A stretch of DNA of 64,000 nt, taken from assembly GCF_000621545.1 (NCBI RefSeq), contig NZ_JHYA01000004.1, positions 62,001 to 126,000 of the forward strand, read 5' to 3'. Within the stretch, counting starts at the first letter, position 1; each line of letters begins with the position of its first letter. Shown here piece after piece: positions 6,867 through 14,324 of this stretch. The notes under the pieces were generated by a model. That model made no database searches. It saw only the letters and a list, made by a program, of their open reading frames with translations, and had not been told where the DNA came from. The position numbers and the translations under genes were made by a program. The DNA is from Anaerovibrio lipolyticus LB2005 (GTDB lineage Bacteria; Bacillota; Negativicutes; Selenomonadales; Selenomonadaceae).

Positions 6867-8636
6867 TTAGTTTATGCCCACCAGCTTGAGCAGGAACTGA
6901 GCGTTGGTGGTTTTACACGGGCCATCCTTCATAGTGTAATCAAAGAGAAGTTTATCTTCATGGAAATGCTCCTCAAAATGGTAATTGTTTACAGGCACCT
7001 GCTCTGATTTAATGTTGCACAGCTCAAAATCATGGGTGGAAACCAGGGTAATGAGATTAGTACGGCTGAGATGCTTCAGTGCAGCCTCTGCCCCTACGAT
7101 TCTGTCAGCGGAGTTGGTACCCTTAAATATTTCGTCGATAACTGCAAGAACAGGGATACCCTTATTTGCAGTTTCAATCATATTTTTTATACGTATAAGC
7201 TCAGCATAGAAGGTGGATATGCCGCTGCTAAGATCATCATTAACCCTTATGGAGGTGAGAATATGTACAGGAGTCAGCTTAAAGCCCTTGCCACATACTG
7301 GTGCTCCTGCGTAGGCAAGAACACAGGAGCTGGCCAGAGTCCGCAGCCATGTGGTTTTACCGGACATATTGGAGCCGGTAATAATGTTTAGGGAAGGCTT
7401 TAAAGTAAGGGAATTTGGTACAGTCTCTCCATAAGGAATAAGGAGATGGCTAAGCTCATTTGCCTCTATATGGGGGTCGTTAGGGTTATCATTTACAAGC
7501 TCCGGCATAATGGCATCTGGTCTGATATGGCCGATAACGGACAGGCTTATGGCAGCTTCTGCCTCATACCAGATGTTCAGCCACGTTTCCAGCTTATGGC
7601 CATATTCCTTCTGCCAACTTATAAACATTCTTACCACGTGAAAATCCCATAAAACCAGGGCATTGAGTGCAAACAGCAAAATGAAATTATGGCGCACCTC
7701 TGCCATGGCACACAGCTTTCCCAGACTGCGGATAGGCTTTAGGGCCTCATCAATTTCTGCGGGATCAAGTCGTCCCATTTTTTCAGGCAGCATGGATTTC
7801 ATGGTATATAGCAGCTGACAATAGGTAATTAATTCTTTATTAAGCTTATAAAGGGGTGTTATATGAACAGCATTTTTTCCCAGGGATGCTAAGGCAATAC
7901 CAAGTTGTATGATAAATATTACTATGGACGCTTCCATGGGAATCAGATTCATCAGGCCAGCTCCAAGAAGTATAATGGCAGCCGCTGGCAGAATAAATAT
8001 AAATTTATTAGTAAAGGAACCAGGGTCATGCTGTCTGTCCTTAAGGTAGTCCAAAAGGTTTTGGACACTGTGCTTTAAAGGAATCTGACGGCTGATGGCC
8101 TGTAGCTTAATGGAGTCCTCCACCCTGCTATTAAAGAAGGCAGTTTCATCCTGACGCAGCTTCAGTTCATTGGTGTTAATAGGATAAGGTACAAGACGGC
8201 TGGCCAGAAGGCGGCGGCCCTCAAGGGTACGGGCTGTATTAAGGTACTGGTAAATTGAAGCCTCGCCTAATATATTAAGGTCAATGTCCTGGGTAAGATT
8301 CCTATCAAGGAAATCCTCTCCCCTGTCTTCAAATTTTTTCCAGTCACCTGTAAAACGGCTAATATAATCATTAATAACGGCTTCCCGGTTTATCTCGTAA
8401 TTAAGGTCATCGTGGAGGCGGCTATGGCCCCGTATTAAATAGAAGAAATAGGCAAAAATCAATATTCCAGCCAAAAGGGGCCAGGGTGAATTCATATCAT
8501 ATGCCACTGCCACCGTCACCAACAGTGCCAAAAAGGATAGGGTGCGCTTGGTGGTAAAAAGCTGGCTTTTCCTTTTGTATCCTTCTATAGTTGCCTGGGA
8601 TTCCCGGCGTAGCTGTTCAAAATAAGACAAATCCAT
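6867..8636 (-). CDS. Membrane-associated MutS-like ATPase
   Basis: The ATG at 8636 follows AAGGAGGG. The 589-residue protein has two hydrophobic helices at about residues 30-75, a second hydrophobic pair at about 215-265, a helical core resembling MutS lever/clamp domains, then the MutS domain V ATPase: Walker A GSNMSGKTTW at about 419-428, a signature loop with DDLSSGISTFYAEL, Walker B VLAVIDEIFKGTNS and the STHDFEL switch. The N-terminal mismatch-recognition domains of true MutS are missing. Such 'MutS-family DNA mismatch repair' proteins occur in many Firmicutes and Bacteroidetes, with no firm role. The membrane helices argue against classical mismatch repair. It is a single-gene unit. Confidence 0.85.
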   Translation of the reverse strand: MDLSYFEQLRRESQATIEGYKRKSQLFTTKRTLSFLALLVTVAVAYDMNSPWPLLAGILIFAYFFYLIRGHSRLHDDLNYEINREAVINDYISRFTGDWKKFEDRGEDFLDRNLTQDIDLNILGEASIYQYLNTARTLEGRRLLASRLVPYPINTNELKLRQDETAFFNSRVEDSIKLQAISRQIPLKHSVQNLLDYLKDRQHDPGSFTNKFIFILPAAAIILLGAGLMNLIPMEASIVIFIIQLGIALASLGKNAVHITPLYKLNKELITYCQLLYTMKSMLPEKMGRLDPAEIDEALKPIRSLGKLCAMAEVRHNFILLFALNALVLWDFHVVRMFISWQKEYGHKLETWLNIWYEAEAAISLSVIGHIRPDAIMPELVNDNPNDPHIEANELSHLLIPYGETVPNSLTLKPSLNIITGSNMSGKTTWLRTLASSCVLAYAGAPVCGKGFKLTPVHILTSIRVNDDLSSGISTFYAELIRIKNMIETANKGIPVLAVIDEIFKGTNSADRIVGAEAALKHLSRTNLITLVSTHDFELCNIKSEQVPVNNYHFEEHFHEDKLLFDYTMKDGPCKTTNAQFLLKLVGIN

Positions 8637-8789
8637 AGTTGGCCCTCCTTGCCAGTATTCACAAAACAAATTATACAATTTATGAGGTGAATTAACAAAT
8701 TATCTTAAAATTTATCAGACAACCAGTCTTTTTTAGATAGACATATTAAAAAAAGTATGTATGGAGTATACAAAACAAAAAATACTTGC

Positions 8790-8833
8790 TATAATGAAAA
8801 TGTGTAAAGCTGAAAATAGTGTGAATTTTCAGC
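8790..8833 (+). promoter_or_regulatory. Extended -10 promoter and leader hairpin of the symporter gene
   Basis: TGCTATAAT (TATAAT at 8790-8795) is an extended -10. About 13 bases downstream GCTGAAAAT/ATTTTCAGC (8809-8833) forms a perfect 9-bp hairpin without a following T-run, which could be an operator or an mRNA 5' stabiliser. Confidence 0.5.
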
Positions 8834-8884
8834 GAATTTATATCATTTATCTCATTATGTTTATTATTAATGGAGGGATGAAAA

Positions 8885-10117
8885 ATGTCAGAAGAAGAAG
8901 GTAAGAAATCTATTCTTGACAGTCTGGGCAAGTGGATTATTATTGCCACAATCCTGGGTGCTGTCGTAGGTCTGGTAATGGGGCCACCAGCCCACATGTT
9001 TGCTCCAGTGGGTGATTTGTTTATGTCACTCATCAAAATGGTAGTTGTACCTATGGTTTTCTTCTCATTAGTAGGAGGAGCTGCTTCATTGGGAAATTCC
9101 AAAGGTGCAGGCAAAATCGGTCTTATAACATTTATTTATTATGGCGTAACCACTGCCGTAGCTGTAGCATTGGGATTGTTCTTCAGTGAGATGTTCAAGC
9201 CAGGTGCTGGCATCAATATGGCAGCAATTTCTGAGGCAGCTATCGATATCGATATGTCCCAGAGCGGTCAGATTCCAGGCTTCTGGGAGACTGTAATCGG
9301 TTTCGTTCCAACTAATCCATTTGCTGCCCTGGTTCAGGGTAACATCCTCCAGACCATCGTATTTGCACTGTTTGTAGGCTTTGCCTTGGCTATGCTGGAT
9401 GAGGATAAGAAGAAGTTCATGATGAACATCTTCAATTACTTTACCGAGATTTTCATTAAGATTATGACTGCCATTATGTGTGTGGCTCCTATCGGTGTAT
9501 TTGCCCTGATGGCTGATGCCACTGGTACCTTTGGCTATGACGTATTGGTTAAGATTATTAATCTGATTGTTCTCTATGTAGTTGTACTGGCCATCGTTAC
9601 CTATGTAATGATTGGTGGTTCTGTAGCTCTCTTCTCCAAGAAGGTTGGCTATGTTCAGTTCTTCAAGAGCATGTGGAAGTGCCAGGTATTTGCCTTCTCC
9701 ACTGCTTCTTCCATGGCTACCTTGCCATTGAACATGAAGACCAACGAGGAAGAATTTGGCCTTGATAAAGGTACTGTTTCCTTTGCCCTGCCACTGGGTG
9801 CTACCATTAATATGAATGGTAATGCGGCATACTATGCAATGGCAGCCACCTTTATTGCCCAGATGTTTGGTATGGAGCTGAGCTTTGGACAGTATATTGC
9901 CATTATTATTACTTCCACCTTGGGTGCTGTTGGTCAGGCCGGTGTGCCTGGTCCTACCCTGTTGGTAGTTGCTGTATTGGTAGCTGCTGGTATTCCTATC
10001 GAGGCTTTGCCAATTCTCTTTGGTGTAGATCGTATCTTCGATATGCTTCGTACTGCTGTTAACATCACTGGTGATGCAGCCTGTGCATGTATCGTTGATC
10101 GTTTCCGTGAGGAATAA
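8885..10117 (+). CDS. Dicarboxylate/amino acid:cation symporter (DAACS family)
   Basis: 410 residues with eight predicted membrane segments and two re-entrant hairpins, a GltP/DctA-like secondary transporter coupled to Na+ or H+. Seen: the serine-rich HP1 tip FSTASSMATLPL at about residue 275, the TM7 motif region GATINMNGNAAYY (the family's NMDGT motif is altered here to NMNGN), HP2 GVPGPTLLVVAVLVAAGIP at about 355, and the TM8 substrate-site region FDMLRTAVNITGDAACA. The N in place of D and N in place of T in the TM7 motif may shift cation or substrate preference; glutamate, aspartate, serine/threonine and dicarboxylates are all possible. Own promoter and terminator. Confidence 0.9.
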   Translation: MSEEEGKKSILDSLGKWIIIATILGAVVGLVMGPPAHMFAPVGDLFMSLIKMVVVPMVFFSLVGGAASLGNSKGAGKIGLITFIYYGVTTAVAVALGLFFSEMFKPGAGINMAAISEAAIDIDMSQSGQIPGFWETVIGFVPTNPFAALVQGNILQTIVFALFVGFALAMLDEDKKKFMMNIFNYFTEIFIKIMTAIMCVAPIGVFALMADATGTFGYDVLVKIINLIVLYVVVLAIVTYVMIGGSVALFSKKVGYVQFFKSMWKCQVFAFSTASSMATLPLNMKTNEEEFGLDKGTVSFALPLGATINMNGNAAYYAMAATFIAQMFGMELSFGQYIAIIITSTLGAVGQAGVPGPTLLVVAVLVAAGIPIEALPILFGVDRIFDMLRTAVNITGDAACACIVDRFREE

Positions 10118-10141
10118 GTTCAATAAGCTAGGAGATATTTT

Positions 10142-10178
10142 AGAGTGTCGTCTTTTGACGGCACTCTTTTATTTTTTT
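10142..10178 (+). terminator. Rho-independent terminator of the symporter gene
   Basis: AGAGTGTCGTC / GACGGCACTCT stem with a TTTT loop and a T-rich tail. Confidence 0.9.
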
Positions 10179-10182
10179 GTAC

Positions 10183-10200
10183 AACACGTTATAATGTGTT
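10183..10200 (+). promoter_or_regulatory. Palindrome over the -10 box of the small ORF
   Basis: AACACGTTATAATGTGTT is an 18-bp inverted repeat with a single mismatched pair, centred on a TATAAT at 10190-10195. This is the arrangement expected for a repressor operator. With its upstream TTGTACAA it also resembles the composite promoter element described at 29.09, 37.97 and 56.97 kb. Confidence 0.45.
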
Positions 10201-10227
10201 AGATAAAAATAAAAGGTGGTAGAATCC

Positions 10228-10377
10228 ATGGCTCTTAGTCAGGAAGTTAAGGAAAAGCTCCAGAAGCGTATAGACGAATTGAAGAAGCGTATGCAGTATG
10301 ATGCCAATGATCTGGATTATGAGACTCATCTGCACCAGGTGCGGGAGCTTCAGAAGCTCATTAATAATAGTAAATAG
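10228..10377 (+). CDS. Small basic helical protein, 49 residues
   Basis: Starts MALSQEVKEKLQKRIDELKK after an AAAAGGTGG ribosome site and ends at TAG 10375. The composition (K, E, Q, L, R) and heptad-like spacing suggest a single or paired amphipathic helix with no cysteine and no membrane segment. It has its own palindromic -10 region and follows a terminator, which supports real expression. I do not recognise a family. It precedes a large RNA-like hairpin and a GmhA-type gene on the same strand. Confidence 0.65.
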   Translation: MALSQEVKEKLQKRIDELKKRMQYDANDLDYETHLHQVRELQKLINNSK

Positions 10378-10408
10378 GGCTGGGAATATCCGGAAATAGC
10401 TGAGAAAG

Positions 10409-10547
10409 TATAATGGACGGCTGGGGAAGATATATGCGGACATATTTTACCTTGGTACTTAGTGAATTCAAGCCTATGGCGCCGAATGAGCTTAGTACCA
10501 TTAGGTAAACTAGAGAGCGCGAGCGTTCCGCATATACTTTCACAGCC
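10409..10547 (+). ncRNA. Candidate structured RNA or palindromic element (large branched hairpin)
   Basis: A -10-like TATAAT at 10409-10414 is followed by a region that folds on itself almost end to end: GGCTG/CAGCC (10419/10543), TATATGCGGA/TCCGCATATA (10431-10440/10527-10536), TTACC/GGTAA (10447/10504), GGTACT/AGTACC (10454/10494) and a terminal GCC-TAT-GGC loop. The 3' side of the internal bubble holds a small GC-GCGA-GC tetraloop hairpin. A long rod with a central asymmetric bubble recalls 6S-like RNAs, but it is short and lacks a clear terminator. Alternatively it is one copy of a multi-copy palindromic repeat. It is also the 5' region of the isomerase gene, so a cis-acting role is possible. 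Confidence 0.5.
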
Positions 10548-10586
10548 AATACATGTATATAGAATTTCATTAATGAGGTGAGAAAT

Positions 10587-11234
10587 ATGAAAAACACTAC
10601 TTTGAATATGATTGATGATTTAGTTAAACGCTATCCTGCATTGGCGGTGTGCCGCAGCTCCATTCAGGAGGCTGTGGAGTCCATTTGTGCGTCTTACAGC
10701 AAGGGTGGCAAGGTGATTGCCTGTGGTAACGGTGGCAGTGCCTCTGATGCGGAGCATATTGTGGGTGAGCTGATGAAGGGATTTATTTTGAAGCGCCCAA
10801 TTGATGATGAGCTATATGGCAAGATGAAGGAAGTATGTCCAAATGAGGCGGATTATTTACGGGATAATCTCCAGGGGGCTTTGCCAGCTATTTCCCTTAT
10901 GAATGCAGTGGCCCTGAACAGTGCCTTTGCCAACGACCAGGCTCCGGATTTGGCCATGGCCCAGCAGGTGTTGGGACTGGGAACTAAGGAGGATATCCTT
11001 ATTGGCATCAGTACCTCCGGCAATTCCACCAATGTGATTTACGCGGTGCAAATGGCCAAGGTAAAGGGCATAAAGACCATCGGCCTCCTTGGTGGTCGTG
11101 AGTGCAAGCTGAAGGGCCTTTGTGATATTGCCATCTGCGTTCCTGAAATGGAAACCTACAAGATTCAGGAGCTTCATTTGCCTGTTTACCACGCTTTGTG
11201 TATGGCAGTGGAAAATGAATTCTTTTTAAATTAA
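10587..11234 (+). CDS. gmhA: SIS-domain phosphoheptose isomerase
   Basis: GmhA-like isomerase converting sedoheptulose 7-phosphate to D-glycero-D-manno-heptose 7-phosphate, the first step toward heptose for envelope glycans. 215 residues from the ATG at 10587 (GAGGTG seven bases upstream; an in-frame GTG nine bases earlier is inside the ribosome site). SIS-fold markers: CGNGGSASDAEHIVGEL at about 47-63, a substrate loop ending NAVALNSAFANDQ, GISTSGNSTNV at about 135, and the C-terminal helix with ELHLPVYHALCMAVE. DiaA-type SIS proteins are the main alternative, but the GELMKGF and insert regions fit GmhA better. Heptose synthesis would fit a diderm Negativicute. Confidence 0.8.
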   Translation: MKNTTLNMIDDLVKRYPALAVCRSSIQEAVESICASYSKGGKVIACGNGGSASDAEHIVGELMKGFILKRPIDDELYGKMKEVCPNEADYLRDNLQGALPAISLMNAVALNSAFANDQAPDLAMAQQVLGLGTKEDILIGISTSGNSTNVIYAVQMAKVKGIKTIGLLGGRECKLKGLCDIAICVPEMETYKIQELHLPVYHALCMAVENEFFLN

Positions 11235-11251
11235 TTTACAGCATAAAAAAT

Positions 11252-11294
11252 ACGCCCCTATTCATGGAAAATAACCATGAATAGGGGCGTGTTT
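11252..11294. terminator. Strong bidirectional terminator
   Basis: ACGCCCCTATTCATGG pairs perfectly with CCATGAATAGGGGCGT (16 bp, 7-base loop) between the convergent gmhA and TPR genes. Confidence 0.85.
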
Positions 11295-11312
11295 GCTATA
11301 TTTTGCTATATC

Positions 11313-13250
11313 TTAAAACAAGACTCCACTGTATTGGAGGAAAATACGGAAACCATCTGTTTGAAGTGTTGGAACAAAGTCTACAACATTTCTCGCAAAG
11401 AATGCCTCGACATTATCGGAATAATCCCTTTCTGTCCAGTCTACAAAACCATCACCAAAATTTCCTTTTTGGCCAGAAATATTCACAAGATGAGCCAGTG
11501 GCCGTCCATTAGACGGATCCTTAACAAATATTAAAGAATAGTCATGCTTCTTTGTTTTGTTGTCATATATGTAAAAAGTATTTGTGTCAAAATCAAAGTC
11601 GAAGCAAATATAATGATATTTCTCCGTCGGACTTTCAGTAACTATTATGTATGTCCCATAATCGGTCACATTGTTTCTTTGCAGTTGGTTACGTGTATAA
11701 TCTATGTTTTCTGGCATTTCAAGTTTCCACTCTTTATACGAACAATAATAAATAACATTATTGCTCCAATATGCTGCTGCATCTGCAACAGTTTTAGAAT
11801 GTTGGAAGCGGTCAGGATGTAATGATTCCCAAAGCTCATCACGGAGATTGTGACGTGATGAAGGATTCTGCGCAATGGCATCACACTCGCTGTTGCAGGC
11901 ATAGGTAGTTCTACGCACTGGTGCAGCCGCTATCTGAGGCTCATTTACAGCAACAGCAGCTGCTGCGGCAGCCTCTTCAGCCTCTACTTCTGCCTTCAGC
12001 TGTTCATACTGCTGCTGGTACACACCATTTTCATAATTATTACGAACTTCCTGAGGAATTACCTCCTGGTAGAACTCCTCACCTTCATCGTATTTGATTT
12101 TTTCAGTATCGATGATAATGGCGTTTGCAGAGTCAAATACTGTCCTCTTTGGGAACTGGGATGCATTATTACATACATATACAGCATCGTTGAGCTTCTT
12201 TAAAGTGTCTTTGTACTTGTTCAGCTTCTGCTTATGTGCTAACAGATTCTTTGCAACTATCTGACTTTGCTGGTTCGTAAATTCTGTTTTGTCATCAATT
12301 ATTTCATTATCATATTTCTTGGCTTGTTTATAATCAGCAGTGCTTTTATCTTTATTGCCCAGAGCTTCATAACACTTGCTGCGATAGAAGTAGGCATGGG
12401 CAAATTTATCATCGAGCTTTATAGCCGCATTAAAATCAGCAATAGCCTTGTCATATTGGCCTAATTCATAATAAATACTGCCACGGGTATCCAGTATATA
12501 AGCATTATTTTTATCCTTAAATACCGCCCATTCAGCATCCTCCAGTGCCTTATCATTTTGTCCTAACAGATAATACCACCATGCCCGCGTATTATAAACA
12601 TCACCTGAAGGGTTTATCTCAATCAACTTGCCAGCCCATTCAATAGCTGCATCAAAGTCGCCTGATTTCCAGGCAGACTCTGCCAAATTATGAAGCACTC
12701 CCTGAGACTGGCAACCCTTATCGTAGGCTTGTTTCAAGGAATTGTACTCTGTTTTCCAATCCTCATCCTTTTGGGCTGCAATGGCCTTGGAAATTTCATT
12801 ACCGTATTTTGCGCTAGCTAACTGGTTGTCCGTGAGCACTTCCTCACAAAGATTAGGGAAGGAATCTCTTATGGCCTTATAGGCATATTGAGACTCGCCT
12901 CCGATGTCCTTTAAATAACTCATGTCATACCAGCCTTTATCCGCATACGGCTGGCTTTCGCCCCAATACAGCATTTTGTCGTTTAGTGGGTCAAACCAGG
13001 CATAATATGGTCCACTCTGAGTTACATAGGGAATGCCATAGGGAAGCATCTGCTCAAGATGTCTGGTATATGAGCATTCGATAAAAGAATAACCATAGTA
13101 CTCAACTTTTTTTACGCTAGGCATATTCAATCTGTAATACCCATGATCTATATAGGCAATAATTGGATTATCTGTATTCTCGGCATAACAGGTGCCAACT
13201 AACAGTAGCAGAACTGCCCAAAGTCCCGCCAAAATTTTTCTTAATTTCAT
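11313..13250 (-). CDS. Large secreted protein with TPR repeats, unknown function
   Basis: 645 residues. Begins with a clear signal peptide (MKLRKILAGLWAVLLLLVGTCYAEN, cleavage near residue 23) after TAAGGAGGATGG. Residues about 25-140 form an aromatic-rich domain (YYGYSFIECSYTRHLEQMLP, YYAWFDPLNDKMLYWGES). Residues about 165-330 contain four to five TPR-like repeats. A helical, alanine-rich linker (EEAAAAAAVAVNEP) leads to a C-terminal aromatic domain (about 500-620: NVIYYCSYKEWKLEMPENID, YHYICFDFDF, DPSNGRPLAHLVN). I do not recognise the N- or C-terminal domains. It has the same signal-peptide-plus-TPR plan as the protein at 456-1709 but no obvious sequence duplication. Its promoter carries inverted repeats (see 13349-13394). 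Confidence 0.75.
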   Translation of the reverse strand: MKLRKILAGLWAVLLLLVGTCYAENTDNPIIAYIDHGYYRLNMPSVKKVEYYGYSFIECSYTRHLEQMLPYGIPYVTQSGPYYAWFDPLNDKMLYWGESQPYADKGWYDMSYLKDIGGESQYAYKAIRDSFPNLCEEVLTDNQLASAKYGNEISKAIAAQKDEDWKTEYNSLKQAYDKGCQSQGVLHNLAESAWKSGDFDAAIEWAGKLIEINPSGDVYNTRAWWYYLLGQNDKALEDAEWAVFKDKNNAYILDTRGSIYYELGQYDKAIADFNAAIKLDDKFAHAYFYRSKCYEALGNKDKSTADYKQAKKYDNEIIDDKTEFTNQQSQIVAKNLLAHKQKLNKYKDTLKKLNDAVYVCNNASQFPKRTVFDSANAIIIDTEKIKYDEGEEFYQEVIPQEVRNNYENGVYQQQYEQLKAEVEAEEAAAAAAVAVNEPQIAAAPVRRTTYACNSECDAIAQNPSSRHNLRDELWESLHPDRFQHSKTVADAAAYWSNNVIYYCSYKEWKLEMPENIDYTRNQLQRNNVTDYGTYIIVTESPTEKYHYICFDFDFDTNTFYIYDNKTKKHDYSLIFVKDPSNGRPLAHLVNISGQKGNFGDGFVDWTERDYSDNVEAFFARNVVDFVPTLQTDGFRIFLQYSGVLF

Positions 13251-13348
13251 TTTCCATCCTCCTTAGACACCGACCAGATAACAGCATCAAACTATCACCT
13301 GGTCGTTCATTTTAATACCTCCATGTATTACACTTTTCCATGTTCACA

Positions 13349-13394
13349 AGTATAGCACCTATGTCCCCATCCAGCAAGACATAGGTACTATGTC
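13349..13394 (-). promoter_or_regulatory. Promoter with inverted-repeat operator for the secreted TPR gene
   Basis: On the minus strand TTGCTG (13372-13377), 17-base spacer, TATACT (13349-13354). Immediately upstream is a perfect inverted repeat GACATAG-n3-CTATGTC (13378-13394), and a third half-site CTATGTC lies at 13359-13365 inside the spacer. Three half-sites around a core promoter suggest a regulator-binding array. Confidence 0.55.
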
Positions 13395-13518
13395 AATTCA
13401 TTTTTAATACAACTCTTAAAGGGGTTTAATATTAATTTTATCAACATTTAATACTATTTTAATTATGAAATCTGATATACTAAGGTTATAGTTGGTAATA
13501 GAAAGGAAGTTTTTGATT

Positions 13519-14235
13519 TTGGCTCAAATTAATGATTTAAAAGAAACATCATCTATAAATGGCAGTAAATGGGCACATCTCTTAGCGGGGATTGCGTGTG
13601 GGGTATTATTCTTTGCTGCATTCTTCTATCTTTTAGCTCCAAACTTCTTCAGTACAGGTTTTTCCATCAGAACACTTATAGCTCTTGGTGTAGTTATGGG
13701 AGTAGGCGTCATTGCAAATCAGCAACTGAATTTATTTAATAGAAGCTCTATGATAGAGCATAGCTATAAAGTAACAAACAAGGTTTTGTCTGGATTGCCT
13801 GACTACTATACTGTTTATAATAATGTATGCATCGGTGAGGCAAAAATGGACCATGTTGTGGTTGGAAATAATGGCGTATTTATTGTATTAGACAGAAGCG
13901 TAAAAGGCGTAGTCCATTGTAATGAAGATGAAAAGCGTTGGACAATAGACAAGACAGGCAGACAGGGTGGTAGCTATACTTCATCCATGGGAAATCCATT
14001 AAAACAACTAAAATGGCAAATACATACATTGGCTAAGTATCTAAAAGACAATGGTATTAATATTTGGATTGATGGTTGTGTATTCTTCTCTAACGCGGAT
14101 TCGGATTTAGTTAACAAGCCTTCTGGATGCTTTGACTCTGATAGAGAGGTTGTGTCCTTCATTATGAATTATTCTCCGAAGAAAAACATTAATCCACAGA
14201 TGATTAATAGAGTAAAAGACCATTTAGCAGTATAA
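13519..14235 (+). CDS. Membrane protein with NERD (nuclease-related) domain
   Basis: The most likely start is TTG 13519, eight bases after AGAAAGGAAG, giving about 238 residues; an upstream TTG at 13492 lacks a ribosome site. Two hydrophobic helices (about 20-45 and 50-70) anchor the protein, followed by a NERD domain: GLPDYYTVYNNV, KMDHVVVGNNGVFIV (about 115-130, the D and hydrophobic strand of the degenerate nuclease core), then QLKWQIHTLAKYL. NERD proteins are of uncertain function; some are linked to DNA processing. The extended -10 TGATATACT lies at 13473-13481. Convergent with trkH. Confidence 0.75.
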   Translation: MAQINDLKETSSINGSKWAHLLAGIACGVLFFAAFFYLLAPNFFSTGFSIRTLIALGVVMGVGVIANQQLNLFNRSSMIEHSYKVTNKVLSGLPDYYTVYNNVCIGEAKMDHVVVGNNGVFIVLDRSVKGVVHCNEDEKRWTIDKTGRQGGSYTSSMGNPLKQLKWQIHTLAKYLKDNGINIWIDGCVFFSNADSDLVNKPSGCFDSDREVVSFIMNYSPKKNINPQMINRVKDHLAV

Positions 14236-14252
14236 AAAGTACATATGAAAAA

Positions 14253-14320
14253 GCCCCTGCTTTGAGCGTTCTGTCTTGGCTTTGCCAAGGATTCAGCTCC
14301 AGAGCAGGGGCATTTTTTAT
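14253..14320. terminator. Bidirectional terminator
   Basis: GCCCCTGCT...AGCAGGGGC arms with inner GAGC/GCTC and CTTGGC/GCCAAG stems, T-run on the plus side, between the NERD gene and trkH. Confidence 0.85.
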
Positions 14321-14324
14321 TTAT

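Noticed and set aside
9086-10123. 345-codon open frame antisense to the symporter gene
   Set aside because: It lacks a ribosome site, its composition (many N, H, Q, I) is that of a reverse-strand shadow, and the plus-strand frame is an unmistakable DAACS transporter.
10419-10547. SRP (4.5S) RNA
   Set aside because: The conserved GGAAGCAGC-type loop of SRP RNA is absent.
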